Positions 6,318-13,148 of a stretch of DNA of 16,806 bases are shown in pieces. The DNA is from Candidatus Aminicenantota bacterium. GTDB lineage: Bacteria; Acidobacteriota; Aminicenantia; UBA2199. Numbering within the stretch: position 1 is the stretch's first letter; each line of letters starts with the position of its first letter. The position numbers and the translations under genes were made by a program. The stretch is from assembly GCA_030612495.1 (NCBI GenBank), contig JAUWNT010000035.1:1-16806 (forward strand). Reading direction: 5' to 3'. The notes beneath the pieces were generated by a model. It worked only from the letters and a program-made list of their open reading frames with translations, had not been told where the DNA came from and searched no databases.

Positions 6318-8426
6318 TTAATGAATGATCTTTCTTATTTTATCATAAATGTCTTTGCATAACATTCCATATTCTTTTTGTAATTCTTTACCTGAAGCTG
6401 ATTCACCAAAATGTTGAATATCAATAAGGATCATATTTCTGTCGTAAAATAGATCAACTCCTCTGTGTGAACCTGCTTCAATAAAAACAAAAGTCGTTTC
6501 TTTATTGGATAATAGAAAATCTTTGTAAGTTTTATCTGATTTGCTAAATAGTTCCAAACATGGAATACTTATAACCCTAACCATTAAATTGTCCTTTTCT
6601 TCAATAAGTTTTGCAGTTTTATATGAGACACCTAACTCAGAACCTGAAGCTCCAATTATTATATCTGGGTTTTTTAGTCCTCTTGTTTCATAAAAAATAT
6701 AAGCTCCCTTTTTGAAATTTTTATATAGCTCTGATCTTTCAAAGGAACCATTATATGCTTCTTTCATTACAGATTGTCTTGTAGTTATAATAGCTATAGG
6801 TCCATTCAGGTTTTCAAGAAAGTAAAGAAAAGAAAAGGCGGTTTCAATATCATTTGCTGGTCTAAAAGTATATATGTCCGGGATTAACCTAAGAGAGTTA
6901 ACATGTTCGATTGGCTGGTGTGTTGGCCCGTCTTCCCCAATATAAAATGAATCATGAGAAAATATAAAAATATGATTTAGCTTCATCAATGCAGCAAGCC
7001 TTACACCAGGCTTCATATAGTCAAGGAATGTAAGAAATGTAGATGAGAAAGGTATCATAGTATGATTTAGAGCAAGTCCATTGTTTATAGAACACATGGC
7101 ATGTTCTCTTATACCGTACGCAATGTTTCTTCCTGAAAAATCTTTTTTTTCAATATATTTTGAAAATATTAAATTGGCTTTTGTAGAGGATGCAAGGTCA
7201 GCCGAACCTCCTATGATCTGAGGAATTTGTTCAGCACATAAGTTAAGAACCCTACCAGCAATATTTCGTGTTGAATCTGGTTTATCCTCCGTGTAATTTA
7301 GAAATTTCTCTTTCATTGAGTCATTTATTGAAGGGTTCAAAAATTGCTTTAATTTTATATATTCCTTTGGAAAGGCTTTTTTGTATTTTAAGTTTAATTC
7401 TCTCCATTTATTGTAAATAGGTTTATTATCTTCAATACATTGTTTCATAAAGAGCACAACTTTTTTATTTTGTAATAAGCTCTCCTTATTTTCAACTCTT
7501 GCTTGAGTTATTTCTTTTAGTTTTTCTCTATTTTGGATTGATTCTTTCCCATATTTTCTTTCAAATATGTTTTTTATTTCTGAGTTTTGAATAAAATAGA
7601 CAATCTCATCAATTCCTGCAGCAGAGCCGTGAATTTTATTTGTGTTCTTCTTTTTATTAAGGCCATTGCCGATAATTGTTTTTGTTATTAAAATTTTTGG
7701 CTTACCCTCTATTTTTTTCAAATTATCTATCTTCTCAAAAAATGACTCTACACTGCCGGTTGAATCACAAAACCCAACTTCCCAGCCTAAAGCTTCATAT
7801 CTTTTAGCAACATTTTCTGTAAATGTAATATTTGTACTACCATCAATGGAGATACTGTTTGAATCATAGATTGCAATTAAATTGTCAAGCCCAAGGTGTC
7901 CGGCTAAAGAGGCTGATTCATAACTGAGGCCTTCCATATTGCAGCCGTCTCCCAAAAGTGTATAAATTGTATAATCAAAAAGAGGATATCCTTTTTTATT
8001 GAATTTTTCAGCCAGCATTTTACCTTCGATAGCCATTCCAACTGAATTTGAAAAGCCCTGTGCTAAAGGACCTGTTGTGGTTTCAATTCCATTTTTTATA
8101 TTATATTCAGGGTGTCCAGGAGTTTTACTTCCAAGTTGCCTGAATTTCTCTATATCTTCAAGGCTTATGTTGTAACCTGATAAATAAAGAAGAGAGTAAA
8201 GCAACATTGAGCCATGTCCAGCTGATAGTACAAATCTATCCCTGTTTATCCATTCAGGATTTTCTGGATAATGGTTTAGAATATATCTGTATAAAATGGC
8301 TCCAAGACCTGAGCAACCAAGAGGAAGGCCGGGGTGACCAGATTGGGCTTTTTCAATAGTTTCCAATGTTAAGTAACGAATATAATCTGCAGCTTCTTTA
8401 ATTTTTTGAATCTCAATGCTTTTCAT
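6318..8426 (-). CDS. tkt: Transketolase
   Basis: Transketolase moves two-carbon units between sugar phosphates in the non-oxidative pentose phosphate pathway, using thiamine diphosphate (TPP). All landmark residues are present: His31 (SGHPG), His71 (AGHGS), His105, the TPP motif GDGCNMEG through DSNSISIDG (Asp160, Asn190), His266, Arg387, the GGSADLAS loop, the TPP-activating Glu441 in GIREHAM, and HDSFYIGEDGPTHQP. Length is 702 residues, against about 660 in typical enzymes. Relative to recalled E. coli numbering, residues to His266 are offset by +5 and later ones by about +30, which puts an extra segment of roughly 25 residues between about 275 and 345. The start is ATG at 8426 behind AAAGGATGAG. 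It has its own promoter overlapping the end of the chelatase gene. It may consume pentose phosphates released by the salvage cluster (inference). Confidence 0.95.
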   Translation of the reverse strand: MKSIEIQKIKEAADYIRYLTLETIEKAQSGHPGLPLGCSGLGAILYRYILNHYPENPEWINRDRFVLSAGHGSMLLYSLLYLSGYNISLEDIEKFRQLGSKTPGHPEYNIKNGIETTTGPLAQGFSNSVGMAIEGKMLAEKFNKKGYPLFDYTIYTLLGDGCNMEGLSYESASLAGHLGLDNLIAIYDSNSISIDGSTNITFTENVAKRYEALGWEVGFCDSTGSVESFFEKIDNLKKIEGKPKILITKTIIGNGLNKKKNTNKIHGSAAGIDEIVYFIQNSEIKNIFERKYGKESIQNREKLKEITQARVENKESLLQNKKVVLFMKQCIEDNKPIYNKWRELNLKYKKAFPKEYIKLKQFLNPSINDSMKEKFLNYTEDKPDSTRNIAGRVLNLCAEQIPQIIGGSADLASSTKANLIFSKYIEKKDFSGRNIAYGIREHAMCSINNGLALNHTMIPFSSTFLTFLDYMKPGVRLAALMKLNHIFIFSHDSFYIGEDGPTHQPIEHVNSLRLIPDIYTFRPANDIETAFSFLYFLENLNGPIAIITTRQSVMKEAYNGSFERSELYKNFKKGAYIFYETRGLKNPDIIIGASGSELGVSYKTAKLIEEKDNLMVRVISIPCLELFSKSDKTYKDFLLSNKETTFVFIEAGSHRGVDLFYDRNMILIDIQHFGESASGKELQKEYGMLCKDIYDKIRKIIH

Positions 8427-8443
8427 TTTCTCATCCTTTATGT

Positions 8444-8460
8444 TTGATTTTTTGAATCAA
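8444..8460. promoter_or_regulatory. 17-bp inverted repeat at the transketolase transcription start
   Basis: TTGATT-N5-AATCAA, read on the transcribed minus strand, is a perfect dyad beginning at about +1 of the predicted tkt transcript. It could be an operator or a 5' terminal RNA hairpin. It resembles an FNR half-site pair, but the central gap is three bases too long for a standard FNR box. Confidence 0.35.
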
Positions 8461-8465
8461 TAGGT

Positions 8466-8494
8466 ATTATCTAAATTACTTCAAGAATTGTCAA
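8466..8494 (-). promoter_or_regulatory. Sigma70-type promoter of transketolase, overlapping the upstream stop codon
   Basis: On the minus strand a perfect TTGACA (8494-8489), a 17-base spacer and GATAAT (8471-8466) predict a start near 8459. The -35 box includes part of the stop codon of the chelatase gene, so tkt can be expressed separately from it despite sharing its strand. Confidence 0.75.
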
Positions 8495-9369
8495 GATTCC
8501 TCTTTCTTTACGCACTCCAATGCTCTTTTAACTATCCATTTAGAAACCCTTTTATCAGGTAACAGGCCTTTATTCGAGAAAATTATGTTTTTGTCTTTAA
8601 ATATTTCATGATATTTTTTTGACATACTTTTAACACCCATTGAAAGGTACAGACCCTGTACAATTGTTTTCTCATACTTTTCATTAGCCTTTAAAATTAC
8701 AGGCACTCCATCAACTAAAAAAGATTGCCCAACTTCAACAAAAGCATAGTTAAAATATTTTATGCCAGTTTTTCCACATATATAAGAGCCTATTTCTCTA
8801 CATAGATCTGACCATATTTTCTCATAATTTTTATCGCCGTGTGCAAGTATAACCAGGCTTTCATTATTTATGTTTGCAGAGAGTTCTTTAACTCTATCTA
8901 ACATTATCTCTTTTAATAAATTTCCATAATTAAGGGTTGGACCTAAAAAGATTTTTATATTTGCATCAACGATTTTAATCTTCTCTTCTTTAAGTTGATT
9001 CAAAATTTTTTTATCTTTATATAAACCTAAAATGGTTGGAATATCGCACACAGAATGTCCAGAAGGTGCTATAAAAATTGGAAGAGCATAGATACTTTCA
9101 ATACCCTTTTTTTCAAAAATTTTAACTGCTGTATAAATAGAGGGTTCATTAAATTCCATTAAAGCCACTTTGATTTCTAGAAAGGGGTTTTCCTTTTTTT
9201 GTGAAATTAGCTCTTTTACATCTTTTTCAAGATTAAGAACTGGCTCATTCCATTCTTTGTGAGGTGCTCCATGTGCAATTATCAACAACCCGAGTTTGTC
9301 TTTTGCATAAGAATTGACTGAGAATAAAAACATAAAAAGTATTATAATAAATATATAGCTTTTTTTCAT
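8491..9369 (-). CDS. Exported CbiX-type sirohydrochlorin/tetrapyrrole chelatase
   Basis: This is a 292-residue class II chelatase-like protein of the CbiX/CbiK group, whose members insert Co2+ or Fe2+ into sirohydrochlorin or related tetrapyrroles. Candidate metal-site histidines are His33 (IIAHGAP), His105 (PSGHSVCDIP, a typical CbiX motif) and His177 (ILAHGDK), giving a two-halved protein. Unlike the usual cytosolic enzymes it begins with a signal peptide: MKK, a long hydrophobic run and a likely cleavage after NSYA (residue 22), so it should act outside the cytoplasm. I start it at the ATG at 9369, behind AAGGAG at 8 bases. A reading from 9423 would be longer but has no Shine-Dalgarno and would bury the signal peptide. 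No other cobalamin or haem gene is in the window; feoAB and a CDF-type transporter are its neighbours. Periplasmic CbiK-type chelatases are known in Desulfovibrio. Metal and substrate here are not determined. Confidence 0.82.
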   Translation of the reverse strand: MKKSYIFIIILFMFLFSVNSYAKDKLGLLIIAHGAPHKEWNEPVLNLEKDVKELISQKKENPFLEIKVALMEFNEPSIYTAVKIFEKKGIESIYALPIFIAPSGHSVCDIPTILGLYKDKKILNQLKEEKIKIVDANIKIFLGPTLNYGNLLKEIMLDRVKELSANINNESLVILAHGDKNYEKIWSDLCREIGSYICGKTGIKYFNYAFVEVGQSFLVDGVPVILKANEKYEKTIVQGLYLSMGVKSMSKKYHEIFKDKNIIFSNKGLLPDKRVSKWIVKRALECVKKEES

Positions 9370-9377
9370 CCTTACAT

Positions 9378-9383
9378 CTCCTT
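9378..9383 (-). promoter_or_regulatory. Ribosome binding site that sets the chelatase start
   Basis: AAGGAG on the minus strand, 8 bases before the ATG at 9369. It decides in favour of the start that exposes the signal peptide and against the upstream in-frame start at 9423. Confidence 0.75.
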
Positions 9384-9428
9384 GTAATTTATATATTATA
9401 TACAAAATAGAAATAAATGACATAAAAA

Positions 9429-9457
9429 ATATTAATTTTTTTTAACTGATTTGTCAA
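9429..9457 (-). promoter_or_regulatory. Candidate promoter of the exported chelatase
   Basis: On the minus strand a perfect TTGACA (9457-9452), a 17-base spacer and TAATAT (9434-9429, 4 of 6 matches) predict a start near 9422 and a leader of about 50 bases. A second candidate with a better -10 (TATAAT, near 9397-9392, with ATGTCA 17 bases upstream) is also present. Which is used cannot be told by reading. Confidence 0.45.
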
Positions 9458-9466
9458 ATGAAAAGA

Positions 9467-9480
9467 CTAATGGATGATCC
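9467..9480 (+). repeat. CTAATGGATGAYCC motif, copy 1 (candidate regulatory site)
   Basis: CTAATGGATGATCC lies 58 bases before the ATG of the CDF-HflK fusion gene, between the two divergent promoters of this gap. It differs at one base from a second copy at 14113-14126 that lies 60 bases before another rightward ATG. Shared spacing suggests one regulator or one promoter element for both units. Confidence 0.45.
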
Positions 9481-9486
9481 TCCTTA

Positions 9487-9515
9487 TTGACTTTTTGTGT
9501 GTTTTGCTATATCTA
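9487..9515 (+). promoter_or_regulatory. Candidate promoter of the SPFH/CDF operon
   Basis: TTGACT (9487-9492) is followed after 17 bases by a poor -10, TATCTA (9510-9515). The overlapping TGCTATATC at 9505-9513 gives an extended -10 but a spacer of only 15. The weak -10 fits an activator-assisted promoter, and the repeated motif at 9467-9480 lies directly upstream. A GAGGAG ribosome binding site (9524-9529) precedes the start codon. Confidence 0.4.
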
Positions 9516-9538
9516 TTGAGAGTGAGGAGTAAAAACTT

Positions 9539-11335
9539 ATGGACGAAATATCAAATCAATCTGAACCAAGTTCAGTTCGTTTCAAAGCTCTGGTAAATGC
9601 ATCTTTTTTAGCAATAGGTGCGGATATATTTCTTGTATTACTTAAGTATTTTTTGTCAAAAACAACTGGAAGTGCTCTGTTAGCTGCTGATGCTTTACAT
9701 TCAGGAGGCGATTTAGCAATAACCCTTACAGTTTTAACTTCAATAATAGTAAATCATAGTTTTAAAAAAAATAAATGGGCAAAACATGCTGAAGGGATTG
9801 TCGCATTATTGATATCTTTTATATTGATTTTTGGGAGTTTCAAAGTAATTTTTGGTGTTTTTGAAAAAGAGGGTGCCAGGTATAGTTTAACCTCTGGTAT
9901 TCCTCTGGTTATTGCATTTTTTGGTATAAGTATAGCTTGTGCTATTGCTATATCCATGTCCCATTTTAAAAAAAAGGTTGGTGAAAAGCACAATTCTATT
10001 GCTTTTATAGCAGAGGGAATGCATACATATTCAGATTTTTTCACCTCTTTTGGAGTATGGTTAACACTCTTTTTGGGATATTTTTCAATTCATGTAGAGA
10101 GGGTTATGACTTTTATAGTGGGTATCTTTATCCTACGTATTGGTATTAATATATTGATTAAAGCTGTCTCATTTTTTAATCTCCCTGAACTCTTAAGTTC
10201 TTATTCAAAAAAGAAATTCTCAAAAGAAGCTCAGAAAAGTATAAAAGAAATATGGGAAAGATTTGTTCGAGTATTTAAAAAAATTGGATCTACAATAACA
10301 CAAAAAATATTCTTTCCAGATGATTGGATTTTAAAAAACAAAAAAAAACTTATTTTTTCAAACATATTTCTTGTTATTCTACTTTATATAGGAACCGGTT
10401 TTTATAATGTTTTACCTTTTCAAACAGGATTAAAGCTTTTATTTGGTGAAGTTGTTGATATGAACCCTCCTGGTCTTCATTTTCATTTACCAAAACCCTT
10501 TGGCAATGTAATTAAAGTTGACACTCAAGTCATTGCCAGAGTAGAGAGTGGTTTTAGAACTAACTGGAATTATGAAGGAGCTGAACCTGAAGCATATTTA
10601 TGGGAATTCACACACACTGAGGGTAGATTTTCAAAAGCGCCTGAGGAAGCTATTGCTTTAACTGGAGATGAAAATTTGGTTGATACAAATTTCATATGTT
10701 ACTACAGAATTATAGATCCAATAAAGTATGCATTAAATTGTGAAAATAGCCATGAAATTATAAGAAGCCTATTTTGCTATGAAATACATACTGTGCTAGC
10801 ACATTATAATTTAGATGCACTTCTGACTTTAGATCGGGGTAAAATCCAGAGGGAATTGATAAGGAATATGAAAGAAGAAGTAAAAGGAATCCCTGTTGGA
10901 GTAGAGATTCTTAATGTTTTTATGAGAGAAGCTCACCCTCCAATTGAGGTTGTGCCTGAATACCGTGCAGTAGCATCTGCAAGGGAGCAAAAGGATGAAA
11001 TTATTCATAAAGCAAATGCATATGCAAATGATTTGCTCCCTCGCTCACGTGGAAATGCAGAAACTGATATTTTACAATCATATGCTTTTGCTGCAGAAAA
11101 AGTTGATATTGCAAATGGAGAGACAAAGAGTTTCCTTTTAAAAAGTAGAAATTTTGGTAAATATAAAAGTGTCAATAAGATAAGGCTCTGGTGGGAAACA
11201 GTGGAGGAATCATTTAAAGATAAATTTATTTATATTTTACCAATAAAAACAAAGCGTAGGATTTATTCGTCGGAAATAAAAGATAAGATAAAAGATATTA
11301 AATCCGAAAAATATGAAAATAGTTTGGGAGAGTAA
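9539..11335 (+). CDS. Cation diffusion facilitator transporter fused to an HflK-like SPFH domain
   Basis: This is a 598-residue fusion. Residues about 15-215 form six membrane helices with the CDF metal site: His54-x3-Asp58 in ADALHSGGD (helix 2, with Asp51 nearby) and His162-x3-Asp166 in AEGMHTYSD (helix 5). CDF proteins export Zn2+, Mn2+ or Fe2+ in exchange for protons. The usual cytoplasmic CDF C-terminal domain is absent; a basic linker of about 55 residues (215-270) replaces it. A seventh helix (about 271-290) leads into an HflK-like SPFH domain (about 291-535), with LTGDENLVDTNF, AHPPIEVVPEYRAVASAREQKDE and an AYANDLLPRSRGNAE stretch. A CDF core with cytoplasmic ends plus a seventh helix would put the SPFH domain outside, as in HflK, so the topology is coherent. 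It is the first of four tightly spaced genes. Each half is recognised with confidence; the joint function (a metal transporter tethered to a membrane quality-control scaffold) is inference. Confidence 0.9.
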   Translation: MDEISNQSEPSSVRFKALVNASFLAIGADIFLVLLKYFLSKTTGSALLAADALHSGGDLAITLTVLTSIIVNHSFKKNKWAKHAEGIVALLISFILIFGSFKVIFGVFEKEGARYSLTSGIPLVIAFFGISIACAIAISMSHFKKKVGEKHNSIAFIAEGMHTYSDFFTSFGVWLTLFLGYFSIHVERVMTFIVGIFILRIGINILIKAVSFFNLPELLSSYSKKKFSKEAQKSIKEIWERFVRVFKKIGSTITQKIFFPDDWILKNKKKLIFSNIFLVILLYIGTGFYNVLPFQTGLKLLFGEVVDMNPPGLHFHLPKPFGNVIKVDTQVIARVESGFRTNWNYEGAEPEAYLWEFTHTEGRFSKAPEEAIALTGDENLVDTNFICYYRIIDPIKYALNCENSHEIIRSLFCYEIHTVLAHYNLDALLTLDRGKIQRELIRNMKEEVKGIPVGVEILNVFMREAHPPIEVVPEYRAVASAREQKDEIIHKANAYANDLLPRSRGNAETDILQSYAFAAEKVDIANGETKSFLLKSRNFGKYKSVNKIRLWWETVEESFKDKFIYILPIKTKRRIYSSEIKDKIKDIKSEKYENSLGE

Positions 11336-11340
11336 ACACG

Positions 11341-12231
11341 ATGAAAAAAAAATATATTTATTTAATGGTTTTTATTTTAGTTGTAATATTGTTTTATATA
11401 TTTTGTACTAATGTGGTTTATCAGGGGAGTATGTCTATTTTAATGAGCTTTGGTAAACCAGTAAAAGTCATAACCAATCCAGGAATTTATCTTAAATTTC
11501 CTTATCCGTTCAATAGTGTTGAAAAAATAGATGCTCGTTTAATTATGCTTCAGCCCAGTCCCTCAGAATTTTTAACAGCTGATAAAAAAAACCTTATTTT
11601 AGAAAGCGCTGTATGTTATAGGATATCAGATCCTGTTCTTTTTATAAAAACTGTAAGAAATAAAAATGGGCTTGAAATGAGAATAACCGATCTATTGGCT
11701 TCTCATACTGGTTTGTTGCTTGGAGTAAAAGAACTATCTGATATTATAAATGTGGACCCAACTAAGATCAAATTCAGGGATATGAATGCAGAATTAACAA
11801 AACTTATACGGAAAGATGGAAAGGATTTAGGAATTTATGTAAGCCAGGTCTTTATAAAACGAGTTATGCTTCCATATGAAAATACACTTGCAGTTTATAA
11901 AAGAATGAGAGCTGAACGTGACAGGATTGCTAAAAAGTATATTGCTGAAGGTGAAGAACAAGCTTTAAGGATAAAAGCTGAGGCAGATAAAGAATCAAGA
12001 ACTATTATTGCTAAAGCAAAAAGTAAGGCTTCAATAATTAAGGGGAAAGCAGAAGCCGAAGCAATGAGAATATATGGAGATTCCTATCAAAAAAATATTG
12101 GGTTTTACCGTTATTTAAGAACATTACAAGCCTATGAGAAGATGTTTGGTAAAAAAACAATGATTGTACTTGATGAGAAATCAGCAATTTTAAAAGCCCT
12201 ATTTTCAGGAAATAAGAATGAGAAAAAATAG
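11341..12231 (+). CDS. hflC: HflC-like SPFH membrane protein
   Basis: It is a 296-residue SPFH/stomatin-family protein of the HflC type. In E. coli HflC forms a large ring with HflK around the FtsH protease and modulates it. One N-terminal helix (about residues 5-23) anchors it. The SPFH domain follows (QGSMSILMSFGKPVKVITNPGIY, PYPFNSVEKIDARL), and then a long charged coiled coil (about 185-245) with the AEGEEQALRIKAEADKES repeat. The C-terminal FYRYLRTLQAYEKMFG element is a hallmark of HflC. The ATG lies 5 bases after the fusion gene, behind GGGAG, and its 3' end overlaps the next gene by 14 bases, so the three SPFH proteins should be made together. No ftsH is present in the window. Confidence 0.88.
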   Translation: MKKKYIYLMVFILVVILFYIFCTNVVYQGSMSILMSFGKPVKVITNPGIYLKFPYPFNSVEKIDARLIMLQPSPSEFLTADKKNLILESAVCYRISDPVLFIKTVRNKNGLEMRITDLLASHTGLLLGVKELSDIINVDPTKIKFRDMNAELTKLIRKDGKDLGIYVSQVFIKRVMLPYENTLAVYKRMRAERDRIAKKYIAEGEEQALRIKAEADKESRTIIAKAKSKASIIKGKAEAEAMRIYGDSYQKNIGFYRYLRTLQAYEKMFGKKTMIVLDEKSAILKALFSGNKNEKK

Positions 12232-13120
12232 AATAAACAAGAAAATTTTAATCTCTATAAGTGTAGTTCTAACAATATATCTTGCAACTGGGATTTACAC
12301 TCTTCAAAGTGGGCAATGGGCTTTAGTAATCAGATTTGGTAAGGTTGTAAAAGAGGTTACAGATTCTGGTATTCACTATCATCTTCCTTTACCTTTTGAA
12401 AAGGCAGTCAAAGTTCGCGTAAGTGAGGTAAAGAAGGTCTTGATTCAAAAGTCAGATGAGGAAGAGGAATTTGTTGATATTGAAAACTTCACTGGTGATG
12501 AAAATTTGATCTTTGTAAGAGCAGTAATAAGTTATGATGTTAGAAATCTCTCTGATTATCTATTCACTTCAAAAAATGTAAACTCAATAGTAGAAGCAAC
12601 CTGTGAGATGCATTTAAATCATGAACTTGCAAAAATGAAGGTGGATGATGTAATGACTACAGGTAAATCTCTTTTACGTTTTAAAATAAAAGAAGAGGTT
12701 CAAAAAACATTAGATAACTTAAAAATCGGAATTAGAATAATTTCAGTTGAATTAACTGATATATCACCTCCAATGAGTGTATCTCCATCATTTAAAGCAG
12801 TATCTGATGCAAAAGAAAAAAAGCAAGAGATTATCAAAGAGTCTGAAGGTTATGCTAATTCTATTATCCCAAATGCACGGGGTAAGTACAATTCGATTGT
12901 TTTAGATGCTCAAGCTTATTCAAATGAGGTATTAAATTCTGCAAAAGGGAGTGCCAAAGCTTTTAATGATATTTTAGTTGAATATAATAGAAGTCCTGAA
13001 ATAACTTATAGACTCAAATATTTAGAGACAATCCAGAAGGTATTCAAAAAATGTAATGTGAGTATAGACTCAAATCCATCTAATAGTACTTATTATATAG
13101 AAAAACCAAAGGAAAAGTAG
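12218..13120 (+). CDS. hflK: HflK-like SPFH membrane protein
   Basis: It is a 300-residue HflK-type SPFH protein, the second HflK-like domain in this operon besides the one in the CDF fusion. It has a short basic N-terminus, one helix (about 9-27) and an SPFH domain with QSGQWALVIRFGKVVKEVTDSG, LPLPFEKAVKVRV and FTGDENLIFVRAVISYDV. The family element SPPMSVSPSFKAVSDAKEKKQE (184-205) leads into a coiled coil with YANSIIPNARGKYNSIVLDAQAY. It lacks the Gly/Pro-rich N-terminal tail of E. coli HflK and has a short, Ser/Asn-rich C-terminal end. It starts inside hflC with a 14-base overlap behind AGGAAAT. The order C then K is the reverse of the usual hflK-hflC pair, although the fusion gene restores a K-like domain in first place. 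Confidence 0.87.
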   Translation: MRKNRINKKILISISVVLTIYLATGIYTLQSGQWALVIRFGKVVKEVTDSGIHYHLPLPFEKAVKVRVSEVKKVLIQKSDEEEEFVDIENFTGDENLIFVRAVISYDVRNLSDYLFTSKNVNSIVEATCEMHLNHELAKMKVDDVMTTGKSLLRFKIKEEVQKTLDNLKIGIRIISVELTDISPPMSVSPSFKAVSDAKEKKQEIIKESEGYANSIIPNARGKYNSIVLDAQAYSNEVLNSAKGSAKAFNDILVEYNRSPEITYRLKYLETIQKVFKKCNVSIDSNPSNSTYYIEKPKEK

Positions 13121-13134
13121 AAATTTTAATTTTC

Positions 13135-13141
13135 AAGGAGG
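13135..13141 (+). promoter_or_regulatory. Ribosome binding site that sets the patatin TTG start
   Basis: AAGGAGG, 7 bases before the TTG at 13149. There is no ATG in this frame between the site and the conserved GLVLGSGGARG motif, so TTG is the likely initiator. Confidence 0.78.
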
Positions 13142-13148
13142 AAAAAAG

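Noticed and set aside
8444..8460. FNR box at the transketolase start
   Set aside because: TTGAT and ATCAA are separated by seven bases instead of four, and the position at +1 is not that of an activator site. It is kept only as an inverted repeat.
9370..9423. Longer chelatase N-terminus starting at 9423
   Set aside because: There is no ribosome site, it would be almost leaderless from the candidate promoter, and it would push the signal peptide inside the protein. The ATG at 9369 has AAGGAG at 8 bases.
9472..9480. Short palindrome GGATGATCC within motif copy 1 as an operator on its own
   Set aside because: The second copy of the motif (14113-14126) breaks the symmetry (GGATGACCC), so the conserved element is not the palindrome.
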